Positions 1 through 6,244 of a stretch of 10,027 nt of DNA are shown here, in pieces (the stretch's first letter is position 1; every line of letters begins with the position of its first letter). The DNA is from Clostridia bacterium. Lineage in GTDB: Bacteria > Bacillota > Clostridia > Christensenellales > Borkfalkiaceae. The notes under the pieces were generated by a model. The model had not been told where the DNA came from, made no database searches, and saw nothing but the letters and a program-made list of their open reading frames with translations. Position numbers and translations under genes: made by a program. Where the stretch lies: positions 1 to 10,027 of the forward strand of contig JAFVXN010000161.1 of the NCBI GenBank assembly GCA_017501125.1, in the 5' to 3' direction.

Positions 1-275
1 ACGGACGCCTCTGCCCCCTCAGCAACGATAATCTTTGCCGCCGTGGACGGCACGAACTTCGGCTGCGTCGTCATCACCGTTCTCCCTGCAGCCGCCTGCG
101 GCAACTCGTCTATCATCTCCCCTCTCTTCGACGGATCGCTGAACGGAATCACCAGCGTCTCCATAAAGCGTTTTATAAACGTGGATTTTCCCGTCCTGAC
201 AGGTCCTACCACCCCTATGTAAATGTCTCCGCCCGTGCGATTTGCAATGTCTTCGTAAACGCCGTATTCTTCCAT
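1..275 (-). CDS. spoIVA: Stage IV sporulation protein A, N-terminal part (runs off the left edge)
   Basis: The first 91 residues are visible. SpoIVA is the ATPase that coats the outer forespore membrane and polymerises into the basement layer of the spore coat, acting in the mother cell. The sequence shows the family's N-terminal signature DIANRTGGDIYIGVVG at about residues 9-24, a Walker A P-loop GPVRTGKST at 24-32 with the ATP-binding lysine at 30, then DELPQ at 56-60 and MTTQPKFVP at 68-76. The threonine pair there matches the sensor threonines reported for the Bacillus protein. The start at 275 is set by the conserved N-terminus and by the ribosome binding site AAAGGGAGG (281-289), 5 nt upstream. 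The family is normally about 490 residues, so most of it lies outside the window. It is preceded by its own short intergenic region, which holds the terminator of the upstream operon and a possible sigma-E promoter. Identification is confident from sequence resemblance alone. Confidence 0.95.
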   Translation of the reverse strand, partial: MEEYGVYEDIANRTGGDIYIGVVGPVRTGKSTFIKRFMETLVIPFSDPSKRGEMIDELPQAAAGRTVMTTQPKFVPSTAAKIIVAEGAEAS

Positions 276-302
276 GATAACCTCCCTTTGGTTTCGGGGC
301 GC

Positions 303-345
303 AAAAAAATCCCCGCCATAGCCTTACTGTCTACTATATGCGGGG
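303..345 (-). terminator. Rho-independent terminator of the five-gene minus-strand operon
   Basis: On the minus strand CCCCGC-A-TATAG (334-345) pairs with CTATG-GCGGGG (311-321), giving 11 pairs (one G-T) with a single bulged A and a 12-nt loop. A seven-T tract follows at 303-309. It lies about 20 nt after the stop codon of the last operon gene and ahead of spoIVA. Confidence 0.85.
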
Positions 346-361
346 AATTATCCGTTTATGA
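333..361 (-). promoter_or_regulatory. Candidate sigma-E promoter of spoIVA
   Basis: On the minus strand TCATAAA (355-361) is followed after exactly 14 nt by CATATAGT (333-340). The Bacillus sigma-E consensus is about KMATATT, 14-15 nt, CATACAHT, so this matches 5 of 7 and 6 of 8 positions. spoIVA is a known sigma-E gene in Bacillus. The predicted start, near 326, lies in the loop of the terminator hairpin and gives a leader of about 50 nt. This is inference from a partial match; no other promoter-like pair was seen in the gap. Confidence 0.45.
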
Positions 362-364
362 AAT

Positions 365-1192
365 TTAGGAAAGATTTTCTTTTCTTGAAGGGATCGGGCA
401 AGACGCCTCTACGGCAAGATAGTCTTTGTCCGCGGTGAAATCGCGCGGTTTCGTATACTCGCCTCCTAACGCCTCGATTGCGTATTTGAGTTCTTGGAAT
501 TCGACGAACCCTATCTCATCCTTATCTATCCTCGCGAGCAAATGCGGCAATGCGCGCACGTCGCCGTAAGAGGCAAGATAGGACGCCCTCATCGGAGTAC
601 GCTCGCCAAAGCATAAAAACTCCTTCAAAAGTATCTCGTATACCTTGTCGTCGTTCGGTTCCGTCTTGGACAAAATTTCCAAAGCGTATTCCGTCCCCGC
701 CTTTTCCTCGTACATTTTTATAGCGTCTTCTTTCACCTCATCGGCGCTATGTTTTAATACGTCTACGACGTCGTCCAGCACGTCGCTATCGAGCGTCCCC
801 TCACGAAGCAAGCGCACGTACACGGGAAAAACCTCGCGATTGCCGCCGATCAAGTTGACTGCGTACGCCGCTTTTTGGTCGTCACCACTCTCTAAAAGGG
901 GCATCAACACGGACACGTCCCCCCTATTTTCAATCTCAGCACACAAAAATTCGGGCACGGGGACGTCTTGTTCTAAGTGCGCAGAAAGAGTCGCGGAGAG
1001 TTCCTCCATAGACATTTTCGCATAATATTCCTTTGGCGTACACTTGACCTTTGCCACGTACGTATCGCCGAATTTTTTATAAAGTTTCGGGATAACGTCC
1101 TCCCACTCCTGCTCCGTATATTTATCCTGATGTTCTTCCATATACACGGCAAGTTTTTCGTCGAATAAAGCGTCAAAATCAATCAATTTCAT
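365..1192 (-). CDS. Helical-repeat (HEAT-like) protein of unknown function
   Basis: A 275-residue acidic, soluble protein that I do not recognise as a named family. There is no signal peptide or membrane segment. After a charged N-terminal region (about 1-75) it shows paired amphipathic helices typical of HEAT/armadillo-type solenoids: residues 92-150 (for example VSVLMPLLESGDDQKAAYAV, then VFPVYVRLLREG) and 182-242 (YGDVRALPHLLARI, then the helix ending IEALGG). A scaffold or adaptor role is therefore the most that can be suggested. The start at 1192 is chosen over an in-frame ATG at 1228 because an AAGGAG sits 6 nt upstream of 1192, whereas the longer form would add arginine-rich residues lying inside the preceding gene. 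It overlaps the end of the TPR gene by 14 nt, which suggests translational coupling. It is last in the operon and is followed by a terminator. Confidence 0.8.
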   Translation of the reverse strand: MKLIDFDALFDEKLAVYMEEHQDKYTEQEWEDVIPKLYKKFGDTYVAKVKCTPKEYYAKMSMEELSATLSAHLEQDVPVPEFLCAEIENRGDVSVLMPLLESGDDQKAAYAVNLIGGNREVFPVYVRLLREGTLDSDVLDDVVDVLKHSADEVKEDAIKMYEEKAGTEYALEILSKTEPNDDKVYEILLKEFLCFGERTPMRASYLASYGDVRALPHLLARIDKDEIGFVEFQELKYAIEALGGEYTKPRDFTADKDYLAVEASCPIPSRKENLS

Positions 1193-2882
1193 TGTCTTCT
1201 CCTTGTTGGGGCGGCTTCTCGCACGCAATAAGCACTTCCATTACTTTATTAGGCTCCGTCTCGAAAAAAGGCGCTATCTTTTCCGCGGTATCCCCCATAT
1301 CGTGAATCCCTGCCAGCAGGCACAACGCCGCAGAAAAAGCGTCCGTGTCCTTCAAAAACTCAATTTCGCCGTTTTTGACCAAACGCGAATACGTCTCTTC
1401 CGCCGTGCGCTTTAATTTGCCCGCGTAGACGGGATTAAACATCGCAAAACGAGACGCGGCACGCGCATACCCGTCCAAGACCAAACGGCGTTTCTTCCTG
1501 CCGATTTTCAACGGCATGAAAGTGTGTTTTTTATAGATATTGCAGAGCACAACCCCGCACTGCATCTCTTCGTTGCGTCGATAAAGCGCACGGATTAACT
1601 CCACTTTTAAGCCGTCGTGCACCTCGTAATCGAGCAACACTTCCCGCAAAAAAGAATCCAGCCCAGCGTGTTCCGCCACTACGATTGCGACGTATTGCAA
1701 GTCTTTATCCATGCCGTCCATCTCATCGAAACACCACCTAAAATATCCATCTCGATGCGCCAAGAACGCCAACCCTTCCGCCTCAGCCTTCGGGTACTTT
1801 CCTATGCGCAATAGCGTGCGGCAGCGGACCTCCCTTTCTTCCTGTGGCAACCGGTAAAAGTAGGTGAATTCCGGCAAAGCGTCCACTTTGCCAAGCCTAT
1901 AGGCACGCAGAGCACGGAGGTAATACTCCGCCACAGCCGCGTCGGGATAGACCATGCAAATTTTGTCCAGCGCCGATTCCGCCTCCTCTAACCGTCCGCA
2001 ATGATACGCCGAAACCGCCTTAAAATATTGCATGCGCGCGTCGTAGGGCATCTCCTTTTCCAAGGCGCAGAATCTTTTATACGCCTCTTCGGGAAGCCCG
2101 TTCTCACAGCACACGGTGGCTATCTTGTAAGAGACGTCGTTGGGCACGTCTTCTCGCCTGCTCAGCCTTTCCGCCAAAGCCTTACTTTCTTCCGTCCTGC
2201 CCTGTTCCAAATAGACGGCAGACAGCGTGGAAAGCGTCTGCGCATCCTCACTATCCTCTTCTAAAAGGGACAGACAAATTCGCTCTGCCTCGTCTGCATC
2301 GCCGTCCAAAAGTTGCGCAACCGCCTGCAATTGTTTGGCCTCCGCATAACTTTCGTTCCCTTTGGGAACGAGCGAAAAAATCGCCGACGCCCTTTTGCAA
2401 TCCCCGTTCTTCAAGCACTTCGACCCTTCCTCCATTTCCTTAGAGAAATCGGCAAGTTTGGGCGGATATACAAAATGAAAGTTATCACGCTTGTCTTTGG
2501 CAAACGCCTGCGCTATCTCGTACTTGTTTTCCTCCGTCAGCGTATCGTCGGAATCGATCAAACGATTATAATAATACGCCGCCTGATTCTCGATGCCAAG
2601 GTGCATGAAATTAGCGCCCAAGCCCTCGTAAATATCAGGCAAATCTTCCTCCAACTTGCACGCATCCAGCGCACGGAAAAGACTGCTTATCGCCGACCCG
2701 TATAACCCCATACGCTCGTAAGCGTCGGCAATACGGATATACACGTCCGTTTCGTCGTCCGTTTCGTACAATTCTTTATACAAAAAGCGCAAAACTTTGA
2801 CGTATTCACCCGCGTCGTAATATTTTTCAGCGAGCCGTTTGAGGCGCGCTTTGTCGTTGTCAAAAGGTATAATACGTCCCAT
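1179..2882 (-). CDS. Tetratricopeptide-repeat protein of unknown function
   Basis: A 567-residue protein without signal peptide or membrane segments, so probably cytoplasmic. The first half to two-thirds consists of TPR-like helix pairs: about 14-45, 47-78 (IADAYERMGLYGSAISSLFRAL is the clearest unit, with the usual small and aromatic positions), 82-112, 149-175, 180-208, 215-243, 250-278 and 285-312. The region after about 340 is helical but less repeat-like, with a basic patch KIGRKKRR at 459-466. TPR solenoids bind other proteins or peptides; no enzymatic motif was found. The gene starts 1 nt after the stop of hslO (TAA-T-ATG) with only a weak purine-rich stretch upstream, so translation probably depends on coupling to hslO. 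Its 3' end overlaps the next gene by 14 nt. Co-transcription with the chaperone Hsp33 and a second solenoid protein hints at protein-quality-control or assembly work, but that is inference. Confidence 0.85.
   Translation of the reverse strand: MGRIIPFDNDKARLKRLAEKYYDAGEYVKVLRFLYKELYETDDETDVYIRIADAYERMGLYGSAISSLFRALDACKLEEDLPDIYEGLGANFMHLGIENQAAYYYNRLIDSDDTLTEENKYEIAQAFAKDKRDNFHFVYPPKLADFSKEMEEGSKCLKNGDCKRASAIFSLVPKGNESYAEAKQLQAVAQLLDGDADEAERICLSLLEEDSEDAQTLSTLSAVYLEQGRTEESKALAERLSRREDVPNDVSYKIATVCCENGLPEEAYKRFCALEKEMPYDARMQYFKAVSAYHCGRLEEAESALDKICMVYPDAAVAEYYLRALRAYRLGKVDALPEFTYFYRLPQEEREVRCRTLLRIGKYPKAEAEGLAFLAHRDGYFRWCFDEMDGMDKDLQYVAIVVAEHAGLDSFLREVLLDYEVHDGLKVELIRALYRRNEEMQCGVVLCNIYKKHTFMPLKIGRKKRRLVLDGYARAASRFAMFNPVYAGKLKRTAEETYSRLVKNGEIEFLKDTDAFSAALCLLAGIHDMGDTAEKIAPFFETEPNKVMEVLIACEKPPQQGEDNEID
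1199..1204 (-). promoter_or_regulatory. Ribosome binding site that fixes the start of the helical-repeat gene
   Basis: AAGGAG on the minus strand, 6 nt before the ATG at 1192. It lies within the coding sequence of the upstream TPR gene and decides against the longer reading from 1228. Confidence 0.8.
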
Positions 2883-2883
2883 A

Positions 2884-3735
2884 TTAACTCATCCGACCCG
2901 TACCTTGAAAAAGAAGGTCGGCGTCTTCTTCCAAAAACTCGTAATCTTTGTTGCAGTAATGACAGTGCACCCTGACCGCACCGTCCTCTCGTATAATCTC
3001 GCGCATCTGCGCCTCTCCAAGAGAAACGAGCACCTCGCCTAAATATTCCTTAGAGCAACGGCACTGATAACGCGCCTCTTTTTCCGTCACCGCCTGCAAA
3101 GTGCCAAACGCCTCAGCCGCACCCTTTATCCCATTCTCTCTTAAAAGCGTAAGGTAAGGATAAAGTTTTTCGCCCGTCGGCATATTTTCCAAAACTTTTT
3201 GCGTAGCAAAAGGTAAGGGTTGAAGGCATATCACCCCTGCAAACGCGACCTCGCCCTTGTCGTCCAACTCCGTCGTCGTGGCAAGATAGGTCGGCAACTG
3301 TTCGCTCGCGTCGTAATACGCCTCGAACTGTCTATCGATATCCCCGTCCACAAGGGGAGAGACCCCGACGAAGGGACGACTGTATCCGTCCTGCCTAATC
3401 ACGGTCAGCGACCCGACCTTCCCCAGCAAATCAGCCTGTGAGAAACGGGCGTTCGCCTCACCGTCTTGGAGATATCCTCTCACGTTGAGAGGCTCGTCTA
3501 CGGACACGCATAATTCCCCAGCTAAGCCGTCGCCACGCAAAGAAAAAGACATCTCGCCCGTCGCACCCTTTAAGCCTGCGCCTTGAAAAACGGCAAGGGA
3601 CAACGCCCTGCCGAACAACTGCGCGGCAGAGGAAGTCAAATTATGTAATTTTACCCCTTCTTTAACGAGTGCCGTCGTATCGGCAACCGTCAAGGAAACC
3701 TCTCCATCGTACACGAGCGCACGCAAAACGTTCAT
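2884..3735 (-). CDS. hslO: Hsp33 redox-regulated holdase chaperone
   Basis: A 283-residue protein of normal family length. Hsp33 is a cytoplasmic ATP-independent chaperone that is inactive when reduced with zinc bound. Oxidative unfolding stress activates it by releasing zinc and forming disulfides. The C-terminal zinc site is intact: C225-x-C227 (CRC) and C258-x-x-C261 (CHYC). The family's hallmark N-terminal fold segments are present, including MSFSLRGDG near 62-70, GEANARFSQ near 92-100 and TVIRQDGYSRPFVG near 111-124. There are further cysteines at 76 and 170 outside the zinc site. The start at 3735 has an AAAGGAG just upstream, embedded in the last codons of the methyltransferase gene, and the two genes are separated by a single nucleotide. 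The TPR gene follows after another single nucleotide. Identification is firm from the cysteine pattern plus overall sequence. Confidence 0.96.
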   Translation of the reverse strand: MNVLRALVYDGEVSLTVADTTALVKEGVKLHNLTSSAAQLFGRALSLAVFQGAGLKGATGEMSFSLRGDGLAGELCVSVDEPLNVRGYLQDGEANARFSQADLLGKVGSLTVIRQDGYSRPFVGVSPLVDGDIDRQFEAYYDASEQLPTYLATTTELDDKGEVAFAGVICLQPLPFATQKVLENMPTGEKLYPYLTLLRENGIKGAAEAFGTLQAVTEKEARYQCRCSKEYLGEVLVSLGEAQMREIIREDGAVRVHCHYCNKDYEFLEEDADLLFQGTGRMS

Positions 3736-3736
3736 A

Positions 3737-4471
3737 TTATCTCCTTTGCGCCAAAAAGCACAATCTATCGCTATCAGCCTTATCCTCGCCCAAATGTCCG
3801 CAAATCTCCACGACGGAGAATCCTGCGCCTTCTAACGCCTTGAGGATATCTTCCTCCTCGTGGACGTACTGGACGTGTCTTTCGTCTTTCCTATCAAAAG
3901 CGCCGTCTGCTCTGCGGGTAAACAGCGTCACGTCCATCGTCACTTTATTCCCCTCCGAGGAAATAAAGTTGAGGTAGGTGACGTCCTCTCTATCGTCAGC
4001 GCAAATAGTATTTGCAACTTTTTCTCTAAATTTCTTCGGCGAACTGACGTCAAAAAAGAAAATCCCCTTTTTTACCAGTGCCGAAGCCACGTTTTTGAAA
4101 GCCGACGACAGTGATTCTGTCGGCATATAATTAAAGCAATCGTTGACGGACAACACGAAATCGTATCGACGGGGAAGTTTGATTTTGGCAATATCTCCCT
4201 GAATATATTCCCCTCTCAGTCCTGCTTTTCTAGCGTTTTCCTGTGCCGCGGCAAGCATCTTTGCGGAAATATCCAGCCCCGTCATTTCGTAGCCGTTCTT
4301 TTGAAAGAATCGCGTGAACCAGCCTGCCCCGCAACCGACGTCAAGCCCTTTTTTGACGGGATATCCTTGAAGGCGCGTTATCAAAAACTGCGACCAGTTT
4401 TCATAGTCGCAGTCTTGATTTAGATATTCAAACCATTCGGCAAGGTTGGTATAAGCCGAATCTCTATCCAT
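3737..4471 (-). CDS. Class I SAM-dependent methyltransferase, substrate unknown
   Basis: A 244-residue soluble protein with a typical Rossmann-fold methyltransferase core. Motif I is LDVGCGAG at 43-50, the acidic residue after strand 2 is in TGLDIS at 64-69 (D67), a GDI at 92-94 gives the adenine-contacting aspartate, and YDFVLSVNDCFNYM at 103-116 matches motif IV of the small-molecule group (Methyltransf_25/11-like). The C-terminal half has the FFFDVSSPKKF strand-turn expected after motif VI. Family membership does not reveal the acceptor. The start at 4471 is preferred to an in-frame ATG at 4492 because AAAGGAG lies 5 nt upstream of 4471; the longer version would start within that Shine-Dalgarno region. 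It is second in the operon, 32 nt after the membrane-protein gene and 1 nt before hslO. Clostridial Hsp33 neighbours vary, so context adds little about substrate. Confidence 0.88.
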   Translation of the reverse strand: MDRDSAYTNLAEWFEYLNQDCDYENWSQFLITRLQGYPVKKGLDVGCGAGWFTRFFQKNGYEMTGLDISAKMLAAAQENARKAGLRGEYIQGDIAKIKLPRRYDFVLSVNDCFNYMPTESLSSAFKNVASALVKKGIFFFDVSSPKKFREKVANTICADDREDVTYLNFISSEGNKVTMDVTLFTRRADGAFDRKDERHVQYVHEEEDILKALEGAGFSVVEICGHLGEDKADSDRLCFLAQRR

Positions 4472-4476
4472 AAGTT

Positions 4477-4483
4477 CTCCTTT
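4477..4483 (-). promoter_or_regulatory. Ribosome binding site that fixes the methyltransferase start
   Basis: AAAGGAG on the minus strand, 5 nt before the ATG at 4471. This supports the 244-residue product over a form seven residues longer. Confidence 0.8.
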
Positions 4484-4503
4484 CAGCCGCACGGAATATT
4501 CAG

Positions 4504-5799
4504 TTATTCCCCGAGAAGTTTCGGGCGTTTGTTCTTCTTTTTCTTTTTCTTGGAATCCGTCTCTTGCAACGCCTTTTCACGCTCTGCAAATTGACGGTTG
4601 TATTCCACGTAATTTTCGTCGTTCTTGTGCTCTTCTACGTACGCAGCAGAATCTTCTGCAATCGTTTGTTTGCTTTCACGCAATTTCTTCAAGTCTTCAC
4701 GGGTGAAGGACTCGGGCAATTCGTACACCGTCAACTCGTCGTCGATCGGCTTGATAGGACGAGCGCTAAGTTGCGATTTACCCGCCGCCAACAAGACGCG
4801 TTGATACTCGATAGACGCCTCACTCTCGTCTTCAGGGTTGAGCGGTTGACCGCCTTTGGAATAAAGACCTCTGCCAACCTTTGCCCCCTCAATCTTCGGG
4901 TTCAAATATTTGTCGAACAGCCATTGTGAGAAATCAAGCCATACGAGCAAAGTGTACGCAAAGCCGAAGAAAGCAATGATTACCACCGCGATGCCCGTGA
5001 TGAACGTGACGTTAAACAGGAACAAGAAATAAGGTGCCAAGGCGATAACGCCAAAGAAAATCGTCTGAGGCAAGGACCCTATCGTAATAAAGAACGCATT
5101 CTTTAAAAGTTGGAAAAAATTCTGCGTATAGTTGACGCCGAGCGAAATCATCCAAAGAGCGATTGCACCGCCAAATCCGATCAATACGTAGCAAAGCGCC
5201 TGCGATATGCGGAACATAACCGTCTGGAACTGATCCACACCGCCCATCGCGAGCGTCATCTCGACGACGTTGATGAGGACGCTAGTCAAAAGCAACACCG
5301 CACCGTACAATAACGTCGTCTGCAAAGCGTTCTTGTAGTTGAGTTTTACGCCGCGCCAAAAATCGTTGGTGACGAAGATACCTTCCGTCCAAACCATATT
5401 GCGCACGACGTACATACCGCCCGCAAGCCCTACGGAAGCAATCAACATCGACACAAGCAACGCCGCAAAAAAGATTGCATCCGTCTGGAATTGCAAAGAT
5501 TCCGCCATGCCGCTGATACGTCCCGACGCAAAGATACCACTCATACCCAAGTTGCCTTGGAAGGGATACAAAGTTGCGTTGCCCCCTGCGATAATGACAC
5601 GAATCACGAACAACGCGATCGTGGGCAGGAAGAAAAGCAACATCAACAGGTTGACTTTTACCAACTTCCAAAAGTTGCCCTTAAAGATATCAAAAAACAA
5701 TTGCCAACGGTTGGTCGGCAAAGTGCTTCTTGCGTATTCCTCACTCTTTTCTTTCCCTTCGAGAAGGCGAGTGATCAAACTCTTCTTTTCTTTAGCCAT
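4504..5799 (-). CDS. YesL/DUF624-like multi-pass membrane protein with a long charged C-terminal tail
   Basis: A 431-residue protein with about six predicted membrane segments: roughly 48-71, 107-132, 157-181, 199-222, 236-260 and 262-290. The segment FFDIFKGNFWKLVKVNLLMLLFFLP (residues 35-59) and the later NDFWRGVKLNYKNALQTT (145-162) have the alternating short motif and membrane helix look of the YesL/DUF624 family, often found near sugar-uptake genes in Firmicutes and of unknown biochemical role. Unlike the usual short family members of about 200 residues, it carries a hydrophilic tail from about 291 to 431. The tail is rich in Glu, Lys and Asp and ends in a lysine run (417-422) followed by NKRPK. 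No sugar-transport genes are nearby. It is the first gene of the operon, with an AGAGG ribosome binding site 6 nt upstream and a sigma-A-like promoter 50 nt before the start. The family assignment is by resemblance only; the membrane topology is well supported. Confidence 0.75.
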   Translation of the reverse strand: MAKEKKSLITRLLEGKEKSEEYARSTLPTNRWQLFFDIFKGNFWKLVKVNLLMLLFFLPTIALFVIRVIIAGGNATLYPFQGNLGMSGIFASGRISGMAESLQFQTDAIFFAALLVSMLIASVGLAGGMYVVRNMVWTEGIFVTNDFWRGVKLNYKNALQTTLLYGAVLLLTSVLINVVEMTLAMGGVDQFQTVMFRISQALCYVLIGFGGAIALWMISLGVNYTQNFFQLLKNAFFITIGSLPQTIFFGVIALAPYFLFLFNVTFITGIAVVIIAFFGFAYTLLVWLDFSQWLFDKYLNPKIEGAKVGRGLYSKGGQPLNPEDESEASIEYQRVLLAAGKSQLSARPIKPIDDELTVYELPESFTREDLKKLRESKQTIAEDSAAYVEEHKNDENYVEYNRQFAEREKALQETDSKKKKKKNKRPKLLGE

Positions 5800-5848
5800 A
5801 AAAAACCTCTAAAGCGTTTTGCCTAGGCGCCTTATGCCCGACTTACTT

Positions 5849-5877
5849 ATTTTACCACAAAATTGTGTTGGTTTCAA
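5849..5877 (-). promoter_or_regulatory. Sigma-A promoter of the YesL-like/methyltransferase/hslO/TPR/HEAT-like operon
   Basis: On the minus strand TTGAAA (5872-5877) and TAAAAT (5849-5854) are separated by exactly 17 nt. Each matches the sigma-A consensus at 5 of 6 positions. The predicted start near 5842 gives a leader of about 40 nt. A very A/T-rich stretch with A-tracts lies just upstream (5878-5939) and could act as an UP-type element shared with the divergent promoter. Confidence 0.75.
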
Positions 5878-5939
5878 GGAAATTTTGCAAAAATTTTCAA
5901 ATAAAATAGCCAACTTGCAAAAAAACTTTGAAAAATGCT

Positions 5940-5968
5940 TTGACTTTTGCTAATTCGTATGCTAAAAT
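5940..5968 (+). promoter_or_regulatory. Sigma-A promoter of the lysine-riboswitch/asd-dapA-dapB operon
   Basis: TTGACT (5940-5945), a 17-nt spacer and TAAAAT (5963-5968), with a TGC immediately before the -10 giving an extended -10 element. The expected transcription start, near 5975, coincides with the first bases of riboswitch helix P1, as expected for a riboswitch leader. Confidence 0.85.
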
Positions 5969-5973
5969 GGGGT

Positions 5974-6152
5974 TGTTAAATAGAGGCGCGGACGAACATC
6001 AGTACCCCGTTGCAGGCGAAAACGGAAATTTCGCCCTTCTTTGCAACGGAGCGGAAAGGGTATCTCCGCCGAAGTGCAGACCTTTCCGACTGCGCTGGGC
6101 ATACGGGTTAATACCCGTGTGACTGTCACTTTCCGTGAAGCGCTATTTATCA
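5974..6152 (+). ncRNA. Lysine riboswitch aptamer (L box)
   Basis: The leader of asd folds as a five-helix lysine aptamer. P1: TGTTAAATAG (5974-5983) with CTATTTATCA (6143-6152), 9 of 10 paired. P2: CCGTTGCA (6007-6014) with TGCAACGG, capped by GGCGAAA (6015-6021) with TTTCGCC (6029-6035). P3: AGTGCAG (6073-6079) with CTGCGCT (6090-6096). P4: ACGGGT (6103-6108) with ACCCGT (6113-6118). P5: TCAC (6126-6129) with GTGA (6135-6138). The conserved strings AGAGGCGCG, GGAAAGGG, CCGCCGAAG, CTGGGCA and CTGTCA sit where the class has them. The loops of P2 (CGGAAA, 6023-6028) and P3 (TTTCCG, 6083-6088) are perfectly complementary, reproducing the known L2-L3 kissing interaction. Position ahead of asd-dapA-dapB agrees with lysine sensing. 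Confidence 0.96.
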
Positions 6153-6182
6153 CCCTATGGGGAGATTTTGACGGACGGTGAC
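6125..6182 (+). promoter_or_regulatory. Riboswitch antiterminator pairing
   Basis: GTCACTTTCCGT (6125-6136) can pair with ACGGACGGTGAC (6171-6182) over 12 positions: ten Watson-Crick pairs, one G-T and one mismatch. The downstream strand covers the whole 5' arm of the terminator, while the upstream strand takes apart P5 and the core CTGTCA. The aptamer and this helix are therefore mutually exclusive. Without lysine this helix would let RNA polymerase read into asd. A second, shorter alternative is TCACC (6150-6154) with GGTGA (6177-6181). Structure is inferred by hand pairing. Confidence 0.65.
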
Positions 6183-6204
6183 TTGGTTGCCGCCCGATTT
6201 TTTT
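6172..6204 (+). terminator. Lysine-responsive intrinsic terminator of the riboswitch
   Basis: CGGACGGTGAC (6172-6182) pairs with GTTGCCGCCCG (6186-6196) around a 3-nt loop, with one A-C mismatch and two G-T pairs. ATTTTTTT (6197-6204) follows. It lies about 20 nt after P1 and 40 nt before asd, the normal place for a transcription-attenuating expression platform. Confidence 0.85.
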
Positions 6205-6244
6205 ATCTTAACAATATTTTCGACTGAAAAAAGGAGTCAGTATT

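Noticed and set aside
365..1228. Longer form of the helical-repeat protein starting at 1228
   Set aside because: The extra 12 residues are encoded inside the upstream TPR gene, and the strong AAGGAG at 1199-1204 points to the ATG at 1192.
3737..4492. Methyltransferase starting at 4492
   Set aside because: That start would place AAAGGAG inside the coding region, 5 nt before the better ATG at 4471; the family-like N-terminus also begins there.
4534..4553. Run of lysine codons near the end of the YesL-like gene as a possible programmed frameshift site
   Set aside because: The frame stays open to a normal stop 30 nt later, and no alternative-frame extension or stimulatory structure is visible.
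5821..5831. Overlapping palindromes GCCTAGGC and GGCGCC in the leader of the five-gene operon
   Set aside because: Too short to form a stable hairpin and with no T run; they could be an operator, but there is no partner copy or repeat to support it.
5928..6153. Short open frames on both strands over the asd leader
   Set aside because: They lie across the promoter and the lysine aptamer, have no ribosome binding site and are explained by RNA structure.
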